35,843 bases of DNA from a virus. The notes below the pieces were generated by a model that was not told the origin of the DNA, did no database searches, and saw nothing but the letters and a program-made list of their open reading frames with translations. Shown here in pieces: positions 6,545 through 14,131 of the stretch (positions are counted from its first letter, which is position 1; every line of letters begins with the position of its first letter). A program made the position numbers and the translations under genes. The stretch is from IMG/VR virus record IMGVR_UViG_3300014060_000005, positions 1-35,843 of that record, one strand, 5' to 3'.

Positions 6545-8515
6545 TTATCCGTGATTTTGAAGTTCTAAGGTGTCGTCATCGCCAAAGATGTCGAAATGTT
6601 TTCTCTCTTCTTTGGTATCTTCGGACAATAAAGAGATGATCGAGGGTGATCCTACTTTAGCGTCTGCTTTGAGTGCTGAGGCGTCCGAATCGTGGCTCGT
6701 GAGTTGTATTGGGCCTTCGGGTATTAAGAGCTCGTGAGGCCCACCAACAGCATAAGTGAGGGCTGTGATGGATTCTCTCGCTTGGTTCCTTGTCATGCCT
6801 GGCACGAGTTCCTTCATTATCTTCTCTTCCCGACGGCGACGTTGCACACCTTCCGCAATTTGTGTTTTGCCAATAGCGTCATCATTCCGCACCATGGCCC
6901 CAATGGATTCGATGATGCGGCATTCTCCCAGCAATACCCCATCTTGTCCATAGCACCACGCAATACGCATGTCGGCGGGGTCATAACGAAGCGTAACGCT
7001 TTTACCTTTATGCACAGGCATCCATTCAGCCCAATACCATGTATCCAATTCTGCGATGTGGAAACCGCGTTTCCCAAGCGTGCCAGCCACCGTACGACTC
7101 GTAAGCATTGCGAGGGTTTCTTGTGTAACGCGTGGCATTGAGTCTCGCTGCATAATGAGTTCATTCCAAAGAGCCCCTCGGGACTTTCCCTGATGAATTT
7201 TTCCATCACATGGCAAGGATGGAAAAATATTCGTCAGGTACTCGTCCGCGAAGCTCTTGAACTCATCCCACTCTAGATAGTCACCGCGTTTTAATACAGC
7301 CTTCAGGTTCTCGGGCTTCTCCGCTACAGAGCCGCCTTTGTAGGAGTTGAAAAGCTTATCAAATCCATTTTTGATTACCAGAAACTGGCGTTCGATAATC
7401 TTTGCACGGGCGTTACGGACAATCGCAAAATGAATTTTGATCCCTAAGCGGCTCACGAGAGAGGTTGCCTTTTGCTCGTCTTCACAGATCTTGTTGCCGC
7501 GTGACTGACCGGAAAAGTCTTTATTGCGATACTCTCGGCCATTGTCCACCAATATTTCTGATGGTAGTCCATATTTTACGATGCCATTCGCGATGGCACG
7601 GAGTGTATTATCGGTTCCCGGGGCATCCACATGCATTTGATAGCCCATGGGCATATATGTCTTCATGTCCAGAAATAGAGTGATGTAGCACGTTTTAGGC
7701 ACTTCAGAGCCAGGCACTTTAACAAACACGTCCCAAGTCCTTGTATCACCAACCCATACTTGTCCTGCTTGAACATCATCGTAGTTACGAGCGGAATAGT
7801 ATCCTTTGTTGTTGTAGAACTTGTGCTGACCTTCCCGGGCATAGTAAATCACGTCTGGAGATACTTCCCGGTGCAATCGACGTTCAAACGCTGTCTTGCT
7901 GGGGAACACATCTGTGCTCTTGATGTCGCCTGTTTCAATAGCCTTTCCTTTCGCGATCATCCATGCCGAGAAAACCGAAAGCTTGTTCTGCGTGAGGTAC
8001 GCGTTTTTGAAATCATCAAACCACACATCTTTTACAGTGCAGGGTGCCACGCGATTTTCGTTGACTAAAGCCATATAACCAAACTCCTGTGTGAGTGCGC
8101 GCTGTCGATAGATGGATTGCGCACTTGTTTTTTTGTCTGGATGTTCAGCGTTCCATTCCTCTACCCAGCGCTCTAACTCTCGTCGGCCCGTGATGTCGGA
8201 GGAATACTGTAGGATCATGGACCATTTTTCAAAGTGCCTTTTATTGCGATTATTTGAACGTTCAACGGCCCGTATTAATGCGTCTCGATCCTCCACAATT
8301 GTGGGTGATTTTACTTCCTCAAGATCCGGGAGGGTTTCGAGGACGTAACGATCACATGCTTCTTTTGGTAAGGATCTCGCATTAATGACCAGTTGTTTGC
8401 GGCCTTGCTCTTCCCGCCATTTATACTCCCAAAGGGATAAGCGGTTTCGGACGTGTCGATCTGAACATCCGAGGATTCTTGCCACTTCCATCGTGGGTAT
8501 CCATATAGGATTCAT
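6545..8515 (-). CDS. DDE transposase, MuA-like
   Basis: The 656-residue enzyme should cut and join the phage ends during integration and replicative transposition. The N terminus is a helix-turn-helix (IPTMEVARILGCSDRHVRNR), followed by end-binding helices, the RNase H-like core with D257 (WVGDTRTWD), D324 (VDNGREYR) and E375 (AKIIERQF), and a beta-barrel domain (residues about 470-540). This matches MuA (663 residues) in order and length. I place the start at 8515, not 8536: GGGGAG lies eight bases upstream and the ATGA overlap couples it to the preceding gene. The C-terminal tail, which in MuA contacts MuB, is acidic and variable. Confidence 0.95.
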   Translation of the reverse strand: MNPIWIPTMEVARILGCSDRHVRNRLSLWEYKWREEQGRKQLVINARSLPKEACDRYVLETLPDLEEVKSPTIVEDRDALIRAVERSNNRNKRHFEKWSMILQYSSDITGRRELERWVEEWNAEHPDKKTSAQSIYRQRALTQEFGYMALVNENRVAPCTVKDVWFDDFKNAYLTQNKLSVFSAWMIAKGKAIETGDIKSTDVFPSKTAFERRLHREVSPDVIYYAREGQHKFYNNKGYYSARNYDDVQAGQVWVGDTRTWDVFVKVPGSEVPKTCYITLFLDMKTYMPMGYQMHVDAPGTDNTLRAIANGIVKYGLPSEILVDNGREYRNKDFSGQSRGNKICEDEQKATSLVSRLGIKIHFAIVRNARAKIIERQFLVIKNGFDKLFNSYKGGSVAEKPENLKAVLKRGDYLEWDEFKSFADEYLTNIFPSLPCDGKIHQGKSRGALWNELIMQRDSMPRVTQETLAMLTSRTVAGTLGKRGFHIAELDTWYWAEWMPVHKGKSVTLRYDPADMRIAWCYGQDGVLLGECRIIESIGAMVRNDDAIGKTQIAEGVQRRRREEKIMKELVPGMTRNQARESITALTYAVGGPHELLIPEGPIQLTSHDSDASALKADAKVGSPSIISLLSEDTKEERKHFDIFGDDDTLELQNHG

Positions 8516-8748
8516 TTTGAACACTCCCCCTGCCAAAGCATTTGTGTAGCACTACCATCCCTCATACAACTGCCGCAGACGTTCCTACCATTGATGGTGA
8601 GTGTACTTTCTTCGCCGCAACATTCGCAACGCGGAATGTCCTTTGGCCATGGAAGCTTTAGCTTTTGAATGTGTTCGGACCCATTGACCATGGATAGTTC
8701 ACAATACGTTCCTGGTATCAATACTTTGTCAGTTTTAGAGCGTGCCAT
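8512..8748 (-). CDS. Small zinc-finger protein
   Basis: The 78-residue product starts MARSKTDKVLIPGTYCELSM and has a zinc-binding cluster, C41-E-C-C44 and C58-G-S-C61. AGAAGG lies seven bases before the ATG at 8748, so a longer upstream frame is not needed. It overlaps the transposase start by ATGA and so is translationally coupled to it. It probably binds nucleic acid or protein; its role beside the transposase is unknown. Confidence 0.75.
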   Translation of the reverse strand: MARSKTDKVLIPGTYCELSMVNGSEHIQKLKLPWPKDIPRCECCGEESTLTINGRNVCGSCMRDGSATQMLWQGECSK

Positions 8749-8758
8749 GTAATGCCTT

Positions 8759-9094
8759 CTATTTGGAATAACGTGGAAGAAAACAGTTTTGAAGCGTCCC
8801 TGTGTGCTTATCCATGTGCCGGGCAATGCCCATGATGTCGTGAAGCAGACTGTCCTCATCCTTGGATGTGAGCATATCTTCTAACCGCAGAGGACACCCA
8901 TTGAGATGGCATGCGGTTAGGTACATTTTTACGTCCAAGAGGTCGAAATGAAATGGATATTTGTTCTTTTGAAAAAGAACAATGATCTTTTCGGCCACAT
9001 GTGAGATGAGTTGTTTCTCTTGATTGGAACAGGCCCAAATGATGTGGATATTCACCGGGGGGGGTGTTAGATTCTGGATGGCTATGTTTTGCAT
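8759..9094 (-). CDS. Conserved phage early protein, unknown function
   Basis: The 111-residue protein ends with a signature I have seen in phage hypotheticals: LLHDIMGIARHMDKHTGTLQ followed by NCFLPRY. Two Cys and several His residues precede it, and the first half is helical (EKQLISHVAEKIIVLF). The ATG at 9094 is preferred because GGTGG lies six bases before it; a GTG at 9100, overlapping the previous stop as GTGA, is the alternative. Function is unknown; it sits in the early operon before the transposase. Confidence 0.7.
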   Translation of the reverse strand: MQNIAIQNLTPPPVNIHIIWACSNQEKQLISHVAEKIIVLFQKNKYPFHFDLLDVKMYLTACHLNGCPLRLEDMLTSKDEDSLLHDIMGIARHMDKHTGTLQNCFLPRYSK

Positions 9095-9096
9095 AA

Positions 9097-9303
9097 TCAC
9101 CCACCAAATGGGCTAAAGGCCCACAGATAAATGATATATCCAGTCAGTAAACACATTGAGCTAAATGCCACCCCACCTAGAAAGAAAGGAATGGCGTGGA
9201 CAATGCGCTCGATCCATGTGTAGTGAATATTGATTTTTCCAAAATGATGCCAATTTTTGGGGTACGTGGGATCATTGGATTGTGTTGTTATGCGCTTTTC
9301 CAT
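9097..9303 (-). CDS. Small membrane protein
   Basis: The 68-residue protein has a polar, His- and Trp-containing N-terminal half and one long hydrophobic segment near the C terminus (about 35-63, IPFFLGGVAFSSMCLLTGYI and beyond). GAGG precedes the ATG. It would be an inner-membrane protein with a cytoplasmic or periplasmic N terminus of about 30 residues. It could act in host takeover or exclusion; nothing identifies the family. Confidence 0.65.
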   Translation of the reverse strand: MEKRITTQSNDPTYPKNWHHFGKINIHYTWIERIVHAIPFFLGGVAFSSMCLLTGYIIYLWAFSPFGG

Positions 9304-9311
9304 AAGTCCTC

Positions 9312-9869
9312 TTACGCCTTCAGTGTCTCGATGTGTGCGAGAATCATATTGAGGTGATCTAGTTGGAAAATCGCGTCATTGAGCGCGTTGTGTGCCCCTT
9401 CGCGTGGCGGTTTTGCGACCTCGGGGAACATCTCTTTCATTGTGCGGTAACAACGCGTCTGATAGAACTTCCATGGTTGCTGCACGCATATTTTCCGGTA
9501 AGCGTTCGCGAGGATGACAGTATCAAAGTCGCTTCCACAGGACCAGATTTCAAGATTTAAATCTTCGCCGAGGCTTGAAATAAAATCATTGAAATTGCAT
9601 AACACATCTATAAGAAGATCCCGGTCTTCTGTTCTGGTAATGTCGGACTTTGCAGCTGCATCCTGACTGATCCACCAAAGAACCGTGGATACATCCATCT
9701 GGAACCCTTCGGTTTGTGCGGACTGCATATTTACCAGGTTGTAAAATGTGCGTAGTTTGCCATCTACGATGGCGCAAGCGCCCACAGTGGCGATGAGTGC
9801 GTTTGGATTAGCCCCGAGGGTTTCGAGGTCTAGCATCACGCGGCATGTTTTTTTAGTTGTGTTTTCCAT
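9312..9869 (-). CDS. DEDDh 3'-5' exonuclease, Rv2179c/ExoVIII-like
   Basis: The 185-residue protein carries the full set of DEDDh exonuclease residues: D14-L-E16 in VMLDLETLG, an acidic pair at D114/D116 (SCGSDFDTVIL), and H160-N-A-L-N-D165 near the C terminus. The sequence WWISQDAAAK and the spacing fit the group of phage 3'-5' exoribonuclease/ExoVIII-like proteins (Rv2179c-like). It likely trims nucleic-acid 3' ends; whether the substrate is RNA or DNA cannot be told. GGGAG lies upstream of the ATG. It is placed early, between the antirepressor and the transposase. Confidence 0.85.
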   Translation of the reverse strand: MENTTKKTCRVMLDLETLGANPNALIATVGACAIVDGKLRTFYNLVNMQSAQTEGFQMDVSTVLWWISQDAAAKSDITRTEDRDLLIDVLCNFNDFISSLGEDLNLEIWSCGSDFDTVILANAYRKICVQQPWKFYQTRCYRTMKEMFPEVAKPPREGAHNALNDAIFQLDHLNMILAHIETLKA

Positions 9870-9891
9870 AATTATCTCCCAATGTTATGGT

Positions 9892-10668
9892 TTACAGTTC
9901 GTACTTTGGTTTGGAATCCGAGTCTTCGGTAGTCTGATCGTCTACGCCGTTGTTAAACTTTCTTTCTGTATCCACGGCGAGCTCAGCGGTGATGGCACTA
10001 AGGCCTTTCTCGACAACGTAGGCGAGATAGTCCTTGTGCGTGGGGAACGTCTTACCTAAATCCTGAAGCTCCTTTAGAGCGTGGTTCATGTCCTTTGCGA
10101 TAGGTTCCGGCAATGCAAAGTTTATCATGCGAGGGAACAGTGTGAGTTGTCCGCTGGCGATAGATTCGGCGGTTTCTTTCGACGGCGTGTAGTTAATCTT
10201 GCGAGTGACCTTGTAAGACCCTGTTTTGCGCAGTTCTGGCAAAACTTCCTCGACCACCCAGCGCTCAAACTCCTTGGCTTCCGGCTTGTTGCTACGCAAA
10301 ATCAGGCGATAGAGATTAGCTTCGTCGATGGCTAGCAGTTGTTGTTTTCCACCTTCGGTTTTTACTGTGATCTTTTTGAGGTTGGGGTTTGAGGTTTGAT
10401 CCGCTTCGGGAATTCCGCAGTGGTCAGCAAGAGTTCTTGGGGCGTTCTTATATCCGAGGATGTTACATACGTCTATGCCGACAAACCAGATTGTTCCATC
10501 GCTATCCGTTTGCATGCGAACGGATTGACCGTTGAATAGCCGACAGCGAAATGCGTACGCTTTTTTTCCGACAGGGGAATAAAGTTTTATATCTTCATTA
10601 GGGCATACCGTTTCGGTATGCCCTTTGGTGTTATTTGGGGTGGTGAGGGCTGTTGATTTCGTAGGCAT
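9892..10668 (-). CDS. BRO-N domain antirepressor-like protein
   Basis: The 258-residue protein contains a Bro-N domain (about 45-150): GTIWFVGIDVCNILGYKNAP, then LYRLILRSNKPEAKEFERW and VLPELRKTG. This domain is typical of phage antirepressors and DNA-binding Ant/BRO proteins. The C-terminal 100 residues are a separate helical region (EPIAKDMNHALKELQDLG). As second gene of the early operon and close to the operators, it may relieve repression or modulate the HTH regulators. The ATG at 10668 overlaps the previous stop (TAATG) and has GGAGG upstream. Confidence 0.85.
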   Translation of the reverse strand: MPTKSTALTTPNNTKGHTETVCPNEDIKLYSPVGKKAYAFRCRLFNGQSVRMQTDSDGTIWFVGIDVCNILGYKNAPRTLADHCGIPEADQTSNPNLKKITVKTEGGKQQLLAIDEANLYRLILRSNKPEAKEFERWVVEEVLPELRKTGSYKVTRKINYTPSKETAESIASGQLTLFPRMINFALPEPIAKDMNHALKELQDLGKTFPTHKDYLAYVVEKGLSAITAELAVDTERKFNNGVDDQTTEDSDSKPKYEL

Positions 10669-10853
10669 TAGGCTACCTCCTGCTGCAATAATCCGAGATC
10701 CTTGAGGATCGGTTCAAGCTGATGGTTTAACCGATAACCACGGGCTACATCCTTTACGTACTGGGCATCGTAGCGTTTCCCAGCCACCCGTGAAACTTCT
10801 TGGGCTGCCAGTACCCACGAAATTGTGGTCTTAATAAATGGGTTATTTGACAT
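10668..10853 (-). CDS. Small HTH-like early regulator (Ner/Cro position)
   Basis: The 61-residue product is MSNNPFIKTTISWVLAAQEV and onwards; RYDAQYVKDVARGYRLNHQL looks like the turn and recognition helix of a small Cro/Ner-like helix-turn-helix, though the match is only by pattern. I start it at 10853 (GGAGA seven bases upstream); an upstream extension into the operator region lacks a ribosome site. It is the first gene of the leftward operon and divergent from the repressor-like gene, exactly where Mu has ner, so a role in damping early transcription is likely. Confidence 0.65.
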   Translation of the reverse strand: MSNNPFIKTTISWVLAAQEVSRVAGKRYDAQYVKDVARGYRLNHQLEPILKDLGLLQQEVA

Positions 10854-10883
10854 TAGGTCTCCGTGTTTTTCTATTGTTCTGTT

Positions 10884-10967
10884 TGTGGTGGTTTTATTAC
10901 TACCACATCCACAAATGTATATCAACAAATGTGGATTGTCAATAGTTTTTATTCAACATTTGTGGAT
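10884..10967. promoter_or_regulatory. Operator repeats between divergent regulators
   Basis: CAACAAATGTGGAT (10923-10936) and CAACATTTGTGGAT (10954-10967) are direct repeats differing at two places. CCACAAATGT (10909-10918) is a further copy of the core, and seen from the minus strand ACATTTGT repeats with a 14-bp period-like spacing over the early promoter. An inverted repeat TGTGGT/ACCACA lies next to it (about 10885-10906). The cluster sits between the repressor-like gene and the first early gene, as expected for phage operators. Confidence 0.6.
10914..10942 (-). promoter_or_regulatory. Early promoter driving the leftward operon
   Basis: On the minus strand there is a perfect -35 box TTGACA (10942-10937), a 17-bp spacer and a weaker -10 box TACATT (10919-10914). 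It reads toward the HTH/BRO/transposase operon. The spacer contains operator repeats, so binding there would block RNA polymerase. No promoter this good is seen for the divergent repressor. Confidence 0.6.
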
Positions 10968-10971
10968 TTTT

Positions 10972-11274
10972 ATGTTTTTTTCTTTTTTACGTTCAGTTAT
11001 AGCTGAATCTGGAAAAACGCAACGAGTTGTTGCCGAAGAGACTGGAATTACACTAGCGGCTCTTGCTAATTATTTGAATGGGAGTAGATGTCCTCAACTT
11101 GATGTCGCAGAAAAGTTATGCCAAACTTGCGGCTACACTATCCGGTTTGAAAAAATATCAACGAATGTAGATGTTTCTTCAAAAAAACAACCAGACTGTT
11201 TGACTAAGAATGAAATAGAGGATCTTCGTGCTTTGCTTAAAGCAAGTCAGAAGAGCAAGAGAGCTGTAGGATAA
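10972..11274 (+). CDS. Repressor-like HTH protein
   Basis: I place the start at the ATG at 10972, giving 100 residues. A helix-turn-helix of the XRE type covers about residues 8-45 (ESGKTQRVVAEETGITLAAL, then ANYLNGSRCPQLDVAEKL). The C-terminal half is charged and helical (NEIEDLRALLKASQKSK). It is divergent from the early operon across the operator cluster, and is followed by genes typical of lysogenic expression, so it is the best candidate for the prophage repressor. It is unlike Mu c in length and fold. No ribosome site is visible before the ATG, so the mRNA may be leaderless; the frame itself is open further upstream, into the operators. Confidence 0.7.
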   Translation: MFFSFLRSVIAESGKTQRVVAEETGITLAALANYLNGSRCPQLDVAEKLCQTCGYTIRFEKISTNVDVSSKKQPDCLTKNEIEDLRALLKASQKSKRAVG

Positions 11275-11333
11275 TTGCAAAACAAGGTAATGTGATTGAA
11301 GTGGAATTTAATCACTAATAAAGGAGCAATGAA

Positions 11334-11786
11334 ATGATAAAGCATAAAAGAGGGATGACTCATAAGGGTGTTCTTATATCAATAGTTGTTGTGCTTGGAT
11401 TATTTGGCATTGGTGTGATGAAAGGCGTGGTTGAAAATCGTGATAAAGATCCAACAGGTCCAGAGTCAGTACTTCCATTGTATAAAACCATTTCTACGTT
11501 ATCTTGTCCTGGCTTTAATAAATATGGTGGTGTAATTCGACTTTTACGTATAGACACTAATGATGCAATCTGGTATGATGATGATACTCAAAGGGGTCTT
11601 CTTTCTTTGTATCTAGAAATAACTGACGGGATTGACATTTACCCAATTGCAATCGGTAACACTTGCCGTTACGTATTTACTAAAAACCACGATAGAATAA
11701 TTACCCAAAAAGCTCCATGTGCATCTTTATGCAGGGGTTATTTAATGGAAAATGGTGGTAGTAATTATGAATTTAGTATCAAATAG
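11334..11786 (+). CDS. Membrane-anchored protein, lysogeny module
   Basis: The 150-residue protein has one N-terminal transmembrane segment (about 12-31, GVLISIVVVLGLFGIGVM). The following domain is probably periplasmic and holds four cysteines (CPGF, TCRY, APCASLC) that could form disulfides. AAGGAG lies upstream of the ATG. It lies in the same direction as and directly after the repressor, AT-rich compared with the structural genes. No family is recognised. A role expressed from the prophage, such as superinfection exclusion, is inference. Confidence 0.7.
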   Translation: MIKHKRGMTHKGVLISIVVVLGLFGIGVMKGVVENRDKDPTGPESVLPLYKTISTLSCPGFNKYGGVIRLLRIDTNDAIWYDDDTQRGLLSLYLEITDGIDIYPIAIGNTCRYVFTKNHDRIITQKAPCASLCRGYLMENGGSNYEFSIK

Positions 11787-11812
11787 TTGATTCACATCAA
11801 GGAGCAAATTCA

Positions 11813-12379
11813 ATGAAAAATAAAAGCGCAAATAAGGATTGGGTTGTATTAGCATTTTCTCTTGCTTGCTTTGTAGGTCTTTTTATTTATCAAAAATATT
11901 ATTTATTGGCATTATGTACCGTTATTGGTGGGATTGCAATCTTTTTAATCAATAAAAATAAATGGGTCTTTTCTGCAATTAATAAGAAAAAGAAAGAGTT
12001 ATTAGATCAAGATAAAAGCGGCGCTGGACTTTTACAAAAAAAAGTTTCGGCTAAGTGGGTGTGTGGAATCTTTTTATTCATTGTTGTTCTATCACTTTCT
12101 TTCGTACATATAATTACCGGAGGGTATGTTGGATTTGCGATTGTTCCTAAAAACACCATTGGTTTTAAGGATACATTCATTAATGTCGATGAAATAACAG
12201 GAATGCCATGGATTGCTGCAACTTCTAAATATCCTATTGCCGTCAAAATATTGCAACAAGAAGGAATTATTGAAAGCGACGAAGCCCGTGAAAGAAGACT
12301 CCATTCCGAAATGATGGAGTCTATGGAGCGATCTAAAAAAGAATTTGAAATGTTAATGAATGAAAATCGAAACAAATAA
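11813..12379 (+). CDS. Multi-pass membrane protein, lysogeny module
   Basis: The 188-residue protein has two closely spaced N-terminal membrane helices (about 10-46), a Lys-rich loop (NKKKKELLDQDK), a third membrane helix (about 85-105) and a charged helical C terminus (ERRLHSEMMESMERSKKEFE). AAGGAG precedes the ATG, 26 bp after the previous stop, and a terminator follows at once, so it closes the repressor transcript. It likely works with the preceding anchored protein. Family unknown. Confidence 0.7.
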   Translation: MKNKSANKDWVVLAFSLACFVGLFIYQKYYLLALCTVIGGIAIFLINKNKWVFSAINKKKKELLDQDKSGAGLLQKKVSAKWVCGIFLFIVVLSLSFVHIITGGYVGFAIVPKNTIGFKDTFINVDEITGMPWIAATSKYPIAVKILQQEGIIESDEARERRLHSEMMESMERSKKEFEMLMNENRNK

Positions 12380-12386
12380 AAAAAAT

Positions 12387-12409
12387 AGACGGCAGATGCC
12401 GCCTTTTTT
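12387..12409 (+). terminator. Terminator of the lysogeny operon
   Basis: GACGGC, loop AGAT, GCCGCC (one mismatch) is followed by six T residues. It lies eight bases after the stop of the second membrane protein and ahead of the methylase. Confidence 0.7.
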
Positions 12410-12434
12410 ATTTGGCGTTTGTAAATTTTGCGCC

Positions 12435-13235
12435 ATGCCAAATATTAAGCCAACTCTGAAGACTCCCATCACCTATTATGGTGGTAAACAAAAACTCTGC
12501 AAGACCATACTTGAAAAGATTCCAGCGCATCAATTGTATTGTGAGCCCTTTGTTGGCGGCGGTGCTATCTTCTTTGCGAAGCAGCCGAGCCCTGTTGAAG
12601 TGATTAATGATGTGAATGGGGAGCTGATCAATTTTTATAAAGTAGTCCAGAGGGATTTTGTAAGTCTTGAAAAGGAAATCAGAATCAGCCTGCATAGCCG
12701 TACTATGCACCGTCAGGCTTCCGTTGTCTACAATAATCCCGATATGTTCAATGATATCCGTCGCGCGTGGGCTGTGTGGGTGCTTGCACACATGAGCTTT
12801 TCTTCTATGCTGGACGGTTCTTTTGGGTATGATAAGAAGCGAGGTACCACTAGTAAAAAGATCGAGCACGCTCGCGATTCGTTTTCAGAAGAGCTTGCTA
12901 TTCGCTTGCAAGAGGTACAAATAGAATGCACTGATGCTATCCGTATTATTGAGAGTCGCGATACTCCTGATAGTTTCTTTTATTGTGATCCACCCTATTT
13001 TAATAGTGACTGTGGACATTATGATGGATACTCTGAAATGGATTTTGAAAACCTATTGAAGTCCCTTTCAAAGGTTCATGGAAAGTTTCTTTTGAGTAGT
13101 TATCCATCTCCGATTTTGACTGACTACACAAGGGCTCATGAATGGCACCAAGAGACTCACAATATGAACGTGACGGTTTCTTTGGTCTGTGGAAAGTCAA
13201 AGAAGAAGACGGAAGTGCTTACATGGAACTATTGA
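12435..13235 (+). CDS. dam: DNA adenine methyltransferase, Dam/D12 class
   Basis: The 266-residue protein belongs to the D12 class N6-adenine methyltransferases. The S-adenosylmethionine site is TYYGGK (13-18) plus the EPFVGGGA stretch (37-44); the catalytic motif is DPPY (185-188). The usual target of the class is GATC, but specificity is not readable here. No restriction enzyme gene is adjacent, so it is a solitary methylase, useful against host restriction or for timing gene expression. I start it at 12435 because the upstream frame runs through the terminator. No clear ribosome site is present. Confidence 0.9.
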   Translation: MPNIKPTLKTPITYYGGKQKLCKTILEKIPAHQLYCEPFVGGGAIFFAKQPSPVEVINDVNGELINFYKVVQRDFVSLEKEIRISLHSRTMHRQASVVYNNPDMFNDIRRAWAVWVLAHMSFSSMLDGSFGYDKKRGTTSKKIEHARDSFSEELAIRLQEVQIECTDAIRIIESRDTPDSFFYCDPPYFNSDCGHYDGYSEMDFENLLKSLSKVHGKFLLSSYPSPILTDYTRAHEWHQETHNMNVTVSLVCGKSKKKTEVLTWNY

Positions 13236-13253
13236 GTTCATTTATGTGTTCTA

Positions 13254-13282
13254 TTGTCGATTGCGCAAAAATGTTTTATTTT
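13254..13282 (+). promoter_or_regulatory. Possible promoter of the mor-like gene
   Basis: TTGTCG, a 17-bp spacer and TATTTT stand just before the activator gene. The predicted start of transcription would fall within a few bases of the ATG at 13290, so the mRNA would be leaderless, which fits the lack of a ribosome site. Match to consensus is moderate. Confidence 0.35.
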
Positions 13283-13289
13283 AGTGCAC

Positions 13290-13583
13290 ATGGCGACAGC
13301 TTGGGATACGATCACGATAGATGATTTACCGAATGAGGATCTGCAATGGATCGCTCGCAGTTTCGGTATTGATGTCGCCCGGGCTATATGGAAACGGTTT
13401 GCAGGGAATGGGGTACAATGCCCCTCGGGGCTGTCGCAACAGGCCGCTATGCGGTATATGCGTGATCATTTTGATAAGCCGGTTCATCAGTTGGCGGTGG
13501 GATTAGGGCGGAGCACAAGGACTATTTATAGGTATATGAACATTAAGCCATCGACGGATAAGCGGCAGGTGAGTTTGTTCTAG
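13290..13583 (+). CDS. mor: Mor-family transcription activator
   Basis: The 97-residue product fits the Mu Mor/C activator family: an N-terminal dimerisation part (ITIDDLPNEDLQWIARSFGI, then DVARAIWKRFAGNG) and a C-terminal helix-turn-helix (DKPVHQLAVGLGRSTRTIYR). Mor-type proteins bind upstream of weak middle or late promoters and recruit RNA polymerase. Only one such gene is seen, so it may do the work of both Mor and C. The ATG at 13290 is chosen; a TTG at 13254 is possible. Its stop overlaps that of the convergent G gene by four bases (CTAG). Confidence 0.85.
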   Translation: MATAWDTITIDDLPNEDLQWIARSFGIDVARAIWKRFAGNGVQCPSGLSQQAAMRYMRDHFDKPVHQLAVGLGRSTRTIYRYMNIKPSTDKRQVSLF

Positions 13584-14095
13584 TCTGATAATATGTGTTT
13601 TGTGACTACGGCTTTTGCTGTTTCGAGATCTTCGTCTTGCATCATGAGGTATGGTCTTGCGGGTATTTTTATTTTTTTTCCACGGCCTGCCATCCCGCCT
13701 AATTGATGAATTCGGGCATATGGGCGGTTATCTGGGCCGATGGATACTCCCTCACTATCCGCGTCATAATGGATACTATCCATTAACCCGCTACGCATAC
13801 CAAGGCCGATTAATATTTTCCTGCTCGCTATTTTTCGTTGTGCTCCCACGCGCAATTTACCGTTTGCTTTATAATCCTTCGTTCGAAGTGATCCATTTGT
13901 CGTTGCGTCCGATAACTTTTCCCATTTATCTGGTCTACCACTTTCTTCAAAATTCTGCCGAACGCTTTTAACGATAAGATCCCCCAGTGTTATCATTGCG
14001 GGGCGCATATTACTGATACGATCACGACGTTCTTTTAGCCAGGCATTGAAGCCTTTATCATCTATTTTACAACTTAGAGGGTATTTTGAAGGCAT
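13580..14095 (-). CDS. Virion morphogenesis / tail completion protein, Mu G-like
   Basis: The 171-residue protein matches the phage virion morphogenesis family (Mu gpG, gp31): an N-terminal helix region (GFNAWLKERRDRISNMRPAM), the sequence GRPDKWEKLS, and the hallmark YARIHQLGGMAGRG followed by IPARPYLMM. These proteins sit at the head-tail junction and complete the tail terminus. It is the last gene of the leftward late block and follows F, the Mu order. A weak ribosome site is seen; the promoter of the putative small RNA overlaps its upstream region on the other strand. Confidence 0.88.
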   Translation of the reverse strand: MPSKYPLSCKIDDKGFNAWLKERRDRISNMRPAMITLGDLIVKSVRQNFEESGRPDKWEKLSDATTNGSLRTKDYKANGKLRVGAQRKIASRKILIGLGMRSGLMDSIHYDADSEGVSIGPDNRPYARIHQLGGMAGRGKKIKIPARPYLMMQDEDLETAKAVVTKHILSD

Positions 14096-14096
14096 A

Positions 14097-14125
14097 TTGA
14101 CATCGTTGTTAAATTGATTTATATT
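14097..14125 (+). promoter_or_regulatory. Strong sigma70-type promoter facing right, between G and F
   Basis: TTGACA (14097-14102), a 17-bp spacer and TATATT (14120-14125) match the consensus at 11 of 12 positions. It points away from G and toward the 3' end of F, antisense to both, and no gene on the plus strand follows. About 50 bp on from the predicted start lies a terminator hairpin. Confidence 0.65.
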
Positions 14126-14131
14126 GATAGA

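Noticed and set aside
10825-10971. Upstream extension of the repressor-like gene to an ATG at 10825
   Set aside because: It would make 49 residues of operator DNA coding and overlap the first early gene; the HTH domain begins only after 10972.
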